Source: CAVTTH01 sp963737545 (lineage in GTDB: Bacteria > Verrucomicrobiota > Verrucomicrobiia > Chthoniobacterales > UBA10450). From it: a DNA stretch of 64,000 bases. Every line of letters starts with the position of its first letter. Within the stretch, counting starts at the first letter, position 1. The position numbers and the translations under genes are program-made. This document shows, piece after piece, positions 52,959-60,792 of this stretch. The stretch is taken from NCBI GenBank assembly GCA_963737545.1, contig CAVTTH010000004.1, positions 248,001 through 312,000 of the forward strand, read 5' to 3'. Below the pieces are notes generated by a model. That model saw nothing but the letters and a program-made list of their open reading frames with translations, had not been told where the DNA came from and did not search any database.

Positions 52959-53639
52959 TCACGGTGACCTTGCCAACTCGATTAACCGCTGCCAGTGCTC
53001 TTCTCTAACCGCCCGCATTGCTTCAGCGTCGGACAACCAGAGAAGGTGCAACAACCAGTAACCATCCGTATGCAATCTTTGTGCGCCCAAATATACCTTG
53101 TGCGGTACCAAGCCGGTTGCAGCCGAAACTGCCGTGAGCCAAAACAACGCGAATAATACCAACCCTCCGACATTCTGCAGAAATGCGGCTACCAATCCGC
53201 CGAAGTTTTGAATCGCAAACTTGTAAGCGATGTAGAGCATCAATCCATCCATTGTCGGCCCCGCGGCAGTAAAAACAAAATAACGCCACTTAAATCCATC
53301 TTCATGCTGTGGCGCGGCATAAACCATCCCTCCCGCAGGGTGGAATCGCCATTCCCATCTTAACCCTTGGGATAATCGACATTTCCATAGAAGAGGACCA
53401 GTTCCGATTTGAACTTGAAGCGGGTTCATTCGGAGTAGCTTCGCCGCAAGCAGATGCCCAAGCTCGTGCAAGAGCACCCGAAGGTGCAAACCTGCGACAA
53501 CAACCAAGAGCCAACCGATAACTTGAATGTTTCGCATCCATCCGTGGCTAGGAAGTCGATTGTAAAGCCAAAGCGAAGCAACTACTCCGAAGCCGATCCA
53601 AGCGATATTTTTGGCAAATTCCTCGTTGAATTTTCTCAT
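52959..53639 (-). CDS. M50-like membrane metallopeptidase
   Basis: 226 residues with about five membrane segments. The zinc motif HELGH at 58-62 (LLHELGHLLAAKLL) lies in a membrane helix. This is the site-2-protease arrangement. An NPDG-like second motif is not obvious; GPTMDGLMLYI near 135 carries an Asp that may be the third ligand. Probably an intramembrane or membrane-linked protease; the target is unknown. Only about 87 bases separate its start from the divergent permease gene. Confidence 0.72.
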   Translation of the reverse strand: MRKFNEEFAKNIAWIGFGVVASLWLYNRLPSHGWMRNIQVIGWLLVVVAGLHLRVLLHELGHLLAAKLLRMNPLQVQIGTGPLLWKCRLSQGLRWEWRFHPAGGMVYAAPQHEDGFKWRYFVFTAAGPTMDGLMLYIAYKFAIQNFGGLVAAFLQNVGGLVLFALFWLTAVSAATGLVPHKVYLGAQRLHTDGYWLLHLLWLSDAEAMRAVREEHWQRLIELARSP

Positions 53640-53725
53640 CGTATAAGAAGGCAGCGCAGCTACCAGCTAATCAGGCGAAATACCGTCTGGAAAATACTCA
53701 TTTTCACAGCCACGGTATCGGCGAT

Positions 53726-55018
53726 TTGAAACTGCCGTTCAGCATTTTTCTCGCGCTTCGTTATCTCAAACCGAAGCGGACCTTTCTTTCCATCATCACC
53801 CTCATCTCTGTCCTCGGTGTCACGCTTGGCGTCACCGTGCTGATTCTCGTCATCTCAGTCATGACCGGATTCGATCGCGAGCTGAGGCAGAAGGTGATCG
53901 ATTTCGACGCTCACATTCTCGTTACCTCGGAAAGGGTTTTGCCGAACTGGCGCGATCTCACGGTCAAGATTCGGAACACGCCGGGCGTGGTCGCGACCGC
54001 GCCTTATGTGCAGGGGCCGGTGATCGTCGAGTTCGAAAACCGCCGCCTCGCGCCGATGATTCGCGGCATCGACATCGAACAGGAGGAAAAAGTGATTCCG
54101 CTCCGCAAGTTCATCACCCAAGGGGAACTCGATCTGGAAGGCGACTCCACCGTGCTCGGCGTTGCGCTGGCGCAACAGCTGCGCATTCAAGTGGGCGACA
54201 AGTTGACGGTCTATTCGCCGGGAAATCTCGGACAAATTCTCGACGGAATTAAGAAGCTTGAAAACACGAAGGGCGACGACGAGCGCAAAGCGGTCGACGA
54301 ATTGCGCGACGTGGTTCTGCCAAAGGAGCTGACTGTGACCGGAATTTTTGAGACCGGTCACTACCTGCACGATTCTGAATTTCTTCTCGTGCCGCTCTAC
54401 GTCGGCCAGGAACTGTACGGACTCGGCGACACGCTTCAGGGCATCACCGTGAAAACCGATGATCCCTACGATGCCGCCCGGGTGAAACGGGAAATCGAGA
54501 AATTCCTCACCCCGCCCGAGTACGCGAAAACCTGGATTGAGATGAATCACCAGTACTTCGATGCCGTCCGGCTCGAGCGGACGGTGATGTTCTTTCTTCT
54601 TTTCTTTATCGTCGTCGTCGCGGCATTCGGGATCATGAGCACGCTCATTACCGTCACCGTGCAAAAGCGGCGCGAGATCGGGATCATGAAAGCGCTCGGC
54701 GCGACCGTCTGGCAGATCGTCTGGGTCTTCCTCGGCCAGGGCATCGTGGTCGGTCTCTTTGGTACGCTTACCGGACTTGGGCTGGGCATGACGCTGATCC
54801 GCTACCGCAACTACGTCAGCCAATGGCTCTCCTCCACCCTTCACATCGAAATTTTCCCGCGAGAAGTCTATCAGTTCTCGCTCATTCCGGCCGAGGTTGT
54901 CCCAAAAGATGTCGCCATCATTTGCATCAGCGCGTTCTTGATTTGTTCCGTTGCGGCGCTGATTCCGGCCTATTTCGCCGCGCGACTCGATCCGGTTAAG
55001 GCGCTGCGTTACGAATAA
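53726..55018 (+). CDS. LolC/LolE-type ABC transporter permease
   Basis: 430 residues from TTG 53726. Four membrane segments, one N-terminal (SIITLISVLGVTLGVTVLIL) and three C-terminal (MFFLLFFIVVVAAFGIMSTL, VFLGQGIVVGLFGTL, VAIICISAFLICSVAALIPA), flank a large periplasmic domain. This is the MacB/LolCE fold with the family ending PAYFAARLDPVKALRYE. Lol permeases release lipoproteins from the inner membrane to LolA. The ATPase gene (lolD) is not in the window downstream; an R1 repeat follows instead. Confidence 0.9.
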   Translation: MKLPFSIFLALRYLKPKRTFLSIITLISVLGVTLGVTVLILVISVMTGFDRELRQKVIDFDAHILVTSERVLPNWRDLTVKIRNTPGVVATAPYVQGPVIVEFENRRLAPMIRGIDIEQEEKVIPLRKFITQGELDLEGDSTVLGVALAQQLRIQVGDKLTVYSPGNLGQILDGIKKLENTKGDDERKAVDELRDVVLPKELTVTGIFETGHYLHDSEFLLVPLYVGQELYGLGDTLQGITVKTDDPYDAARVKREIEKFLTPPEYAKTWIEMNHQYFDAVRLERTVMFFLLFFIVVVAAFGIMSTLITVTVQKRREIGIMKALGATVWQIVWVFLGQGIVVGLFGTLTGLGLGMTLIRYRNYVSQWLSSTLHIEIFPREVYQFSLIPAEVVPKDVAIICISAFLICSVAALIPAYFAARLDPVKALRYE

Positions 55019-55020
55019 TC

Positions 55021-55149
55021 GTCATCCCGAGCGAAGCGCAGCAGAGTCGAGGGATCCCGTGGCGTTAGCTTTTAAAGCCACTTCGCTGGATCTCTTCGGC
55101 GAAAGCTTCAGGTAGCATCGCGGGATCCCTCGACTTCGCTCGGGATGAC
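55021..55149. repeat. R1 repeat downstream of the permease gene
   Basis: The clearest copy: GTCATCCCGAGCGAAGCG at the left, CTTCGCTCGGGATGAC at the right, with GAGGGATCCCGTGG and CGGGATCCCTCGA as inner partners. The centre contains an extra small palindrome (AGCTTTTAAAGC-like). Between convergent genes. Confidence 0.8.
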
Positions 55150-55168
55150 AATCCGTCAGGATCGATCC

Positions 55169-55633
55169 CTAACGATTCATGTCGGACAGAAAGCGATCGA
55201 TTGCATGAAAGGCGTAATCGTAGCCCTCCGGCCATTCGCTTTGCCGCGGGCCTGCCACATTCAGACTAGCGATCTTATGTTCGCGTACGAAATCGAGAAT
55301 CAGCCGCGCCGCGTCGGCTGCGGAAATTTTTGCCGCATCGATCAATTGATGCGGGCGATCTTGCTCAATGCAAAAACGAACGGTTTGTTCAGTGCCACCT
55401 CGCGGTTTGCCGAAGCAGATGACCGTGGTCGCGTCCGAATCCTTCACGTTTTGCAACGTCCGCTCGGCAAATCCTCCGTGCTCCAATTCCTTCAGCGGAT
55501 ATCGCTCAGGAATTTTTCCCACTTCGTCGAGCCGTCCTCTCGGACAGCAGCCGCCGCAATCAATCCCGTGCCTCAGCGCCGCGTCGAGCGCCGCCTGATC
55601 GACGCCAGTTTGTCCGCCAGAAATTATTTTCAG
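55169..55633 (-). CDS. Putative molybdenum carrier protein (YpsA/MoCo-carrier family)
   Basis: About 154 residues if translation begins at CTG 55633. The family start KIISGGQTGVDQAALDAAL is complete, then GIDCGGCCPRGRLDEVGKIP and YPLKELEHGGFAERTLQNV. No ATG, GTG or TTG lies between the conserved start and an in-frame TGA upstream; the R2 repeat begins 9 bases before the CTG. Conventional callers start at a GTG at 55522, which drops the nucleotide-binding GGQTGVD loop. The true start may be CTG, or the gene lost it when the repeat inserted. Family members bind molybdenum cofactor or nucleotides. Confidence 0.7.
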   Translation of the reverse strand: MKIISGGQTGVDQAALDAALRHGIDCGGCCPRGRLDEVGKIPERYPLKELEHGGFAERTLQNVKDSDATTVICFGKPRGGTEQTVRFCIEQDRPHQLIDAAKISAADAARLILDFVREHKIASLNVAGPRQSEWPEGYDYAFHAIDRFLSDMNR

Positions 55634-55642
55634 AGGGAACTT

Positions 55643-55732
55643 GTAGCGGCGCTCTCTGAGCGTCGCAAGAATTGCCTTCCCTCTGTCGCCGACTCTTCTT
55701 CAAACGTTCCGACGGTCAGAGACCGCCGCTAC
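55643..55732. repeat. R2 repeat at the 5' end of the molybdenum-carrier gene
   Basis: GTAGCGGCGCTCTCTGAGCGTCGC at the left (positions 55643-55666) and GACGGTCAGAGACCGCCGCTAC at the right (ending 55732) form an inverted pair. Second copy of the element at 29800. It sits exactly where the start codon and ribosome site of the flanking gene would be expected. Confidence 0.75.
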
Positions 55733-55804
55733 AAGAAGAACCCAAAATCTTTCGAGCCGGACATGTCAGCTTGGGTTTTCCTGCACGGGCTTTATCATAG
55801 GCCC

Positions 55805-57541
55805 ATGCGCTCGATCACTTTCGTCCATCCCGTTCTTGCCCTGCTGCTCCTCCTGTCACCAACAACCTTCGCCCAGATCGATCGCATCACCGGGAAGAAT
55901 TTCGCCACGCGCTCGGAAGTTCTGGCCCGCCACGGTATGGTTTGCACGAGCGTGCCGCTCGCGACCCAGGTCGGGCTCGATGTTCTGAAACGCGGCGGCA
56001 GCGCTGTCGATGCCGCGATCGCCGCCAATGCCACCCTCGGTTTGATGGAACCGGTCTCGAACGGAATCGGCGGCGATCTCTTCGCCATCGTTTACAGCGC
56101 GAAAGAGAACAAGCTTTACGGATTGAACGGGAGCGGCCGATCTCCGCTCGGGCTCAGCTACGATCAGATGAAAGCCGAGCTGGCGAAACTGAAACGCGAA
56201 ACGATTCCGCCGACTGGCATGCTACCGATCAGCGTCCCCGGAACCGTCGATGCCTGGGCCGAACTACACAAGAAATTCGGGAAATTGTCGTTAGGCGACG
56301 ATCTTTCCGGCGCCATTCATTACGCCGAGGAAGGATTTCCGGTCACAGACCTGATCGCCTACTACTGGGCGTTCGGTCCGCGCCTTTATAAAGGACTGCC
56401 GGGCGCATTTCTCGAAACCTACACGCTCGACGGCAAAGGCCGGACTCCAGCCAAGGGTGACATTTTCAAAAATCCGGCGCTGGCGCACAGCTTGCGATTG
56501 ATCGGCGAAAAGGGCCGTGACGTCTATTACAAAGGCGAAATCGCGGACAAGATCGATGCCTTCATGCAGACAAACGGCGGCTACCTGCGCAAAGCCGATT
56601 TTGAGAAGCACACGTCCACTTGGGTCGAACCGGTCTCGACCAACTACCGCGGTTACGACGTCTTCGAGTTGCCGCCTAACGGTCAGGGAATCGCCGCACT
56701 CCAAATCCTGAACATCCTCGAGGGCTTCGATCTGAAAGCGATGGGACGCAATTCACCTGAAACGCTGCACGCCATGATCGAAGCGAAGAAGATCGCGTGG
56801 GCCGATCGCGCGAAGTTTTATGCCGATCCCGCGTTCGCCAAAATTCCGCTGCAAGGTTTGCTCTCGAAAAGCTACGCGGCTGAGCGCCGTAAATTGATCG
56901 ACCCGGATCACGCCGCGAAGAACGTCGCTCCCGGCAATCCGGCGCTGAAAGACGGCGACACGATTTACATGTGCGCCGCCGATGACGAGGGCAACATGGT
57001 CAGCCTCATCCAAAGCAATTATCGCGGCATGGGCAGCGGCATCGTCGTGCCCGGGCTCGGGTTCATGTTCCAGGATCGCGGCGAACTTTTCTCGATGGAA
57101 CCCGGGCACGCCAATGTTTACGCGCCGGGCAAGCGCCCGTTCCACACCATCATTCCGGGATTCGTCATGAAAGATGGCAAGCCATGGGAAGCGTTTGGCG
57201 TCATGGGTGGCGGAATGCAACCGCAAGGCCACGTCCAGGTGCTGACGAACCAGATCGATTTCGGCCTGAACGTGCAGGAAGCGGGCGATGCCTCGCGCTG
57301 GCAGCATGAAGGCGACAACGAACCGACCGGCGAGAAAATGACTAACGGCGGATACGTAGAAGTCGAGAGCGGCGTTCCCTACGAAACCGTGCGTGAGCTG
57401 CGCAAGAAAGGGCACGATGTGCGATTCGACGTTGGCGGCTACGGCGGTTACCAGGCGATCAAAGTCGAAATGCACGACGGCCAGCGTATCTACGTCGGCG
57501 CCAGCGAAAGCCGCAAGGACGGGCAGGCCGCGGGGTATTGA
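55805..57541 (+). CDS. ggt: Gamma-glutamyltransferase
   Basis: 578 residues from ATG 55805; the open frame extends further up only through repeat and antisense sequence. A signal peptide (about 1-22, ALLLLLSPTTFAQ) exports it to the periplasm. The precursor cleaves itself before a Thr. Here the site is likely in GDTIYMCAADDEGNMVSLIQ (Thr of DTIYM, near residue 385). Other marks: VPLATQVGLDVLKRGGSAVD, GIGGDLFAIVY and GSGIVVPGLGFMFQDRG. It moves or hydrolyses gamma-glutamyl groups of glutathione. The sequence resembles the acidobacterial/YwrD-like branch, so it could also be an acylase. Confidence 0.92.
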   Translation: MRSITFVHPVLALLLLLSPTTFAQIDRITGKNFATRSEVLARHGMVCTSVPLATQVGLDVLKRGGSAVDAAIAANATLGLMEPVSNGIGGDLFAIVYSAKENKLYGLNGSGRSPLGLSYDQMKAELAKLKRETIPPTGMLPISVPGTVDAWAELHKKFGKLSLGDDLSGAIHYAEEGFPVTDLIAYYWAFGPRLYKGLPGAFLETYTLDGKGRTPAKGDIFKNPALAHSLRLIGEKGRDVYYKGEIADKIDAFMQTNGGYLRKADFEKHTSTWVEPVSTNYRGYDVFELPPNGQGIAALQILNILEGFDLKAMGRNSPETLHAMIEAKKIAWADRAKFYADPAFAKIPLQGLLSKSYAAERRKLIDPDHAAKNVAPGNPALKDGDTIYMCAADDEGNMVSLIQSNYRGMGSGIVVPGLGFMFQDRGELFSMEPGHANVYAPGKRPFHTIIPGFVMKDGKPWEAFGVMGGGMQPQGHVQVLTNQIDFGLNVQEAGDASRWQHEGDNEPTGEKMTNGGYVEVESGVPYETVRELRKKGHDVRFDVGGYGGYQAIKVEMHDGQRIYVGASESRKDGQAAGY

Positions 57542-57765
57542 TCCGGGGAGCGCAAGCGACTCGCGGCCGGGATCGCGACCGGGCGGAGCGTTCGACTCGC
57601 CGCAATCTTTCTGTCTGCTGGCTCCTAATCCGGTCTCCTGCGACGGGCGGCTTTACGCTTGTCGCTCGGACATTGCGGCTACAGAATACGCGATGCTTTC
57701 CTTTTGCCGATCTTGCTCCGTGGGTAATACCCGAAATAGGCGAAAAAAAAGTTTCGCCGAATGTA
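57542..57765. other. Gap between ggt and the small-gene cluster with repeat remnants
   Basis: 57543-57568 is a diverged R3 left arm (CCGGGGAGCGCAAGCGACTC). GCGGCTTTACGCTTGTCGCT and GCGGCTACAG nearby look like R2 fragments. The rest, to 57765, shows no ORF; bases 57741-57760 hold an A-rich run. No promoter was recognised. Confidence 0.5.
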
Positions 57766-57770
57766 GTTAG

Positions 57771-58241
57771 ATGCTGAAGCTACTCGCATCTTTTATCGTC
57801 TTTGCGGTTGCCGCCGTCTACGCAGCGGACCAACCGGAGCAATCGCGGCCCGTATGGGCGGGCAAGTTTCGCCTCCAAGTGACGGACGAGCCCGAGAACC
57901 TTCGATTCTTGGTTGTACTTGTGTCCGAAGACCGCCGTGACGTGTGCCTTGAGCATGGAGCATGGCCTGACCGCGACGGAAAGATCGAGACTGGCGGCGA
58001 TGGATTATTCTCCGTCATCACCGAGCGTGAGACGTTCAAGCTACATGAGCCGCGCCTATATGCCGACTGCTGGGGCGACCCAGAATGTTTCATCCACGTT
58101 AAGCCCGGTAAGTCGCTAAAAGGCTTCATTCTGTATTCGGAGTTTGGCGATCCACAGACAATTCGTTCACGTGCGAAGCGCGTGCTCAAGAGCGAGATTG
58201 TGCCTAGCATCTGCGACTGGAAGCCAGACGAAAAGCGCTGA
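57771..58241 (+). CDS. Small secreted protein, unknown
   Basis: 156 residues with a signal peptide (LLASFIVFAVAAVYAADQ). The body has three Cys, GKFRLQVTDEPENLRFLVVL and HEPRLYADCWGDPECFIHV, without a family I recognise. ATG 57771 overlaps GTTAGAT (57766-57772), which fits the integron attC core pattern GTTRRRY. This is the first of three same-strand small genes with such motifs at their ends. Base use is less GC-rich than in the flanking genes, as far as can be seen by eye. Possibly an acquired cassette gene. Confidence 0.6.
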   Translation: MLKLLASFIVFAVAAVYAADQPEQSRPVWAGKFRLQVTDEPENLRFLVVLVSEDRRDVCLEHGAWPDRDGKIETGGDGLFSVITERETFKLHEPRLYADCWGDPECFIHVKPGKSLKGFILYSEFGDPQTIRSRAKRVLKSEIVPSICDWKPDEKR

Positions 58242-58273
58242 TGGAACCATATCTGAGACATGGCCACACCAAC

Positions 58274-58297
58274 CATCTAACTCTGTCTCGTTAGATG
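58274..58297. repeat. Inverted repeat CATCTAAC ... GTTAGATG
   Basis: A perfect 8-bp pair around TCTGTCTC. ATCTAAC and GTTAGAT fit the attC cores RYYYAAC and GTTRRRY, but the 8-base spacer is too short for a normal attC site. It could be a deleted remnant of one. The next gene starts inside its right arm (ATG 58295). Confidence 0.5.
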
Positions 58298-58648
58298 TGG
58301 ACGTCGCACATGCCAACAACACACATAAGGCAAGTCACCCGAAAGCCCCGCACTCGCTTGCGCGTGACTTTTCCCGACGGCACTCTGCTCGAGGACCAGC
58401 AGGCCTCCGACACTTTCGCTCTCGCGCTTCAGCGGTTCGGTCTGTCTCGCGTCGAAGAGCTCGGCTACTACGTCCGGAATCTCCCCCTCGTTGGCAGTAC
58501 GCGGAGCGATAGCTATGCGTGTCAGACCGAGATTGATGGAAAATACGTTTGTCACCACATGGACAACAAGACCAAGAAGAGGTTTCTCGATAGGGTTGCT
58601 CGACGCCTGTCGATGCCGATTGAGGTACAGATAGTCCCCAACGTCTAA
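58295..58648 (+). CDS. Small protein of unknown function, possible cassette gene
   Basis: 117 residues from ATG 58295, or 112 from ATG 58310. The central pattern RLRVTFPDGTLLEDQQASDT ... FGLSRVEEL ... YVCHHMDNKTKKRFLDRVAR recurs in unnamed families that I recall from mobile regions. It has no signal peptide and no membrane segment. Its stop TAA is part of GTCTAAC (58643-58649), the R''-like core of the putative attC that follows. Gene ends of this form are typical of integron cassettes. Confidence 0.55.
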   Translation: MWTSHMPTTHIRQVTRKPRTRLRVTFPDGTLLEDQQASDTFALALQRFGLSRVEELGYYVRNLPLVGSTRSDSYACQTEIDGKYVCHHMDNKTKKRFLDRVARRLSMPIEVQIVPNV

Positions 58649-58801
58649 CCGAAGTGATGCAGCGAACCGCTGGCCGCTCCGCGTTCTTTCGATGACTTCC
58701 ACACTCAACCGGCAGCGGCGCGCGCCCTCGCTAGCAGTGGCTGATCTCTGCCGCGTCTCGCACTCCCGCCCGCCGTGGCTGAACCTTGGATCTCGTTAGG
58801 A
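58643..58801 (+). other. Putative attC-like recombination site between two small genes
   Basis: About 159 bases bounded by GTCTAAC (58643-58649, overlapping the stop of the gene before) and GTTAGGA (58795-58801). These resemble the attC R'' and R' cores; the last base of the second is A where Y is expected. Just inside are GATGCAGCGAACCGCTGG and GTGGCTGAACCTTGG, similar to the sequences next to the cores in many soil attC sites as I remember them. A continuous inner palindrome is not clear. No ORF lies here. Confidence 0.4.
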
Positions 58802-58815
58802 CCAATCAACACGAC

Positions 58816-59478
58816 ATGGTCTATCGCTACTTAAACGAGCAGTTCGGACTTCTCGCACTGCAACAGCAAAAGTGGAAGATCGGTCGCCTTCTTGAGCTGA
58901 ACGATCCTCTCGACTGCCAGCCAACTCTGAAGCGATCGGACGGAAGTGAACATATTTCCATCGGTGACGATCCATACTTTGCCAAGATTTACGATACCCT
59001 CGGAATCATCTGCTATAGCACACCTATCAACGATCCTGTCATTTGGAGCCATTACGCAGACTGCCACCGCGGTATGGCGTTCGGCTTTGAGTTCGCCCCA
59101 CACGAGTTGTTCGAGGTTCGCTATCCCGATAACGATTCGCGCGTCCAACTGGACTATGATCAACTCGAGAGGTTGAAAAAGGAAGGAGCCGATGAGGCCT
59201 TACTCTCAGTGATTTCTCGTGGCTTTACTCAGAAGGCGAAAAGCTGGGCATACGAAAAAGAGCATCGGCACTTTATATTCCTTCATGCATGCGAAATGAT
59301 TGGGCCACATTATTTTCGCAGTATGCCGTTACCGAATCTGAAGCGCATCGTTCTTGGCGTGAGGTGCCGCATCACCGAATCTGATATTCGTCGTATCAAG
59401 AACTCTTGGGAGAAAGAGTACGAAATCGAGATAGTCACTGCACAAATTAATCCCTCCACGTATAGAATTCGGGCCTAA
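58816..59478 (+). CDS. DUF2971 family protein
   Basis: 220 residues from ATG 58816, which gives the family start VYRYLNEQFGLLALQQQKW. LNDPLDCQPT, then CYSTPINDPVIWSHYADCHRGMAFGFEF, and KAKSWAYEKEHRHFIF are the DUF2971 blocks. The family is of unknown function and is often carried by integrons and other mobile elements (recalled). The stop TAA is part of GCCTAAC (59473-59479), an attC-type core, but no matching GTTRRRY follows within 150 bases. Last of the three candidate cassette genes. Confidence 0.8.
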   Translation: MVYRYLNEQFGLLALQQQKWKIGRLLELNDPLDCQPTLKRSDGSEHISIGDDPYFAKIYDTLGIICYSTPINDPVIWSHYADCHRGMAFGFEFAPHELFEVRYPDNDSRVQLDYDQLERLKKEGADEALLSVISRGFTQKAKSWAYEKEHRHFIFLHACEMIGPHYFRSMPLPNLKRIVLGVRCRITESDIRRIKNSWEKEYEIEIVTAQINPSTYRIRA

Positions 59479-59531
59479 CCAGCCAAAGCATGTATGTGAT
59501 TAGCTCAAGTACCATGCCGGCGAGTTTGTAA

Positions 59532-60449
59532 TCAGAACGACCATTTCTTCGGCAGTTTTTGCTTCAGCGTTTCTACCGGCGCGAAGAGATCGCCCAATTT
59601 CTCGACGCGGCGAAGAACCTGATCGGAGGTGAAGACCATCGACTTTGCGTTCTTCTTCTTCAGTGCTTTCTCCACTTCCTCCCACGTCACCGGTGTTGAC
59701 ACGGTCGGCTGCTCTTTCGCGCGCATGGAATAGACGTTGATCGTGGTTTTGTGCTCGTCGTTCTGGCTCCAATCGACGAACACTTTGCCGGTGCGCAACG
59801 CCCGCGCCATTTTCGAAATGACCAGCCTGGGATGCTCGTGTTCGAGATGTTCCGCGAGAGCGCGCGATAAATCCTTGGTTTGATCGAACGTGACCGGCGT
59901 ATTGAGCGGCACATAAATTTGCAGACCCTTGGAGCCGCTGGTCTTGGCAAAACTTTTCAGCTTCAACTTCGCGAGCAAGTCGCGCAGCCAGAGGCCCACC
60001 TGACAACACTCGACGATGTCAGCCGGCGCGCCGGGGTCGAGATCGAAGACCATCATCGTGGGACGCGCGACATTTTTCTTTTTCGCGAGGGACGTGTGCA
60101 GCTCGATATCAGCGAGATTGGCCGCCCAGACCAGGGTCGGCAAATCCTGGGCGAGACAGTAGTTCATGTAGGTTTGGTTGCCTTCGCTCCAGACTTTCGC
60201 CGTTTTCACCCACGCCGGCCGATGCGCCGGACAGTTCTTTTCGTAGAAATATTCTGCCTCAACGCCGTCGGGGTATCGCTTCATCGTCAGCGGCCGGTCC
60301 TTCAGATGCGGCAGAAGCACCGGCGCGATGCGGATGTAATAGTTGATCAGTTCGCCTTTGGTGAATCCCGCTTTCGGATAAAGGACTTTGTCGAGATTTG
60401 AAACGGGCAATCTCCGGCCTTCGACGATCAGTTCCGCTTTGTTGCTCAT
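59532..60449 (-). CDS. LigD-type polymerase domain protein (NHEJ)
   Basis: 305 residues, the stand-alone size of the polymerase/primase domain of bacterial LigD (archaeo-eukaryotic primase fold). Visible motifs: NLDKVLYPKAGFTKGELINYY, RPLTMKRYPDGVEAEYFYEK, the metal Asp pair in MMVFDLDPGAPAD, and KTSGSKGLQIYVPL. It adds nucleotides at broken ends in non-homologous end joining, normally with Ku and a ligase. Neither is in the window. Its stop faces the DUF2971 gene. Confidence 0.92.
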   Translation of the reverse strand: MSNKAELIVEGRRLPVSNLDKVLYPKAGFTKGELINYYIRIAPVLLPHLKDRPLTMKRYPDGVEAEYFYEKNCPAHRPAWVKTAKVWSEGNQTYMNYCLAQDLPTLVWAANLADIELHTSLAKKKNVARPTMMVFDLDPGAPADIVECCQVGLWLRDLLAKLKLKSFAKTSGSKGLQIYVPLNTPVTFDQTKDLSRALAEHLEHEHPRLVISKMARALRTGKVFVDWSQNDEHKTTINVYSMRAKEQPTVSTPVTWEEVEKALKKKNAKSMVFTSDQVLRRVEKLGDLFAPVETLKQKLPKKWSF

Positions 60450-60792
60450 AGATTCGATTTACTATCGTCGCTCGTTCATCCCGTGCGTTGGCATTTCAAA
60501 CCCGGACGTTCACTAATGCAAGGATGAGCGAATGCCCTTCGTATCGGGTTAGGTTTTCCAAATGTCGTCCACAGATTTCACAGATTAGCGCAGATTTCTC
60601 GGTCCAATTAGCTTTGTCATCCCGAACGAAGTGAGGGACCTCACCTAACACCACGGCGGTTACAAGGGGCCGATTGCATAACAAAATCACCAATTGTGAG
60701 GTCCCTCGTCGTCTGCGCGACTCGGGATGACGGCATGGGGCGTGATATGACCCCAAAAATCTGCGCTCATCTGCGAAATCTGTGGATCAGAC
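60450..60792. repeat. Intergenic region with a diverged R1 repeat (60616-60731)
   Basis: 343 bases without a gene. 60616-60731 starts GTCATCCCGAACGAAGTGAG and ends CGACTCGGGATGAC; CGAGGGACCTCAC-like pairs inside form a second stem, and AATTGTGAGGTCCCTCG continues it. 60541-60600 has AGATTTCACAGATTAGCGCAG, and 60760-60790 has CTGCGCTCATCTGCGAAATCT, which is its approximate reverse complement, so the whole block may be a nested element. Nothing else seen. Confidence 0.65.

Noticed and set aside
55145..55804. 220-codon N-terminal extension of ggt
   Set aside because: It crosses an R1 repeat, the antisense of the molybdenum-carrier gene and an R2 repeat. The signal peptide at 55805 marks the start.
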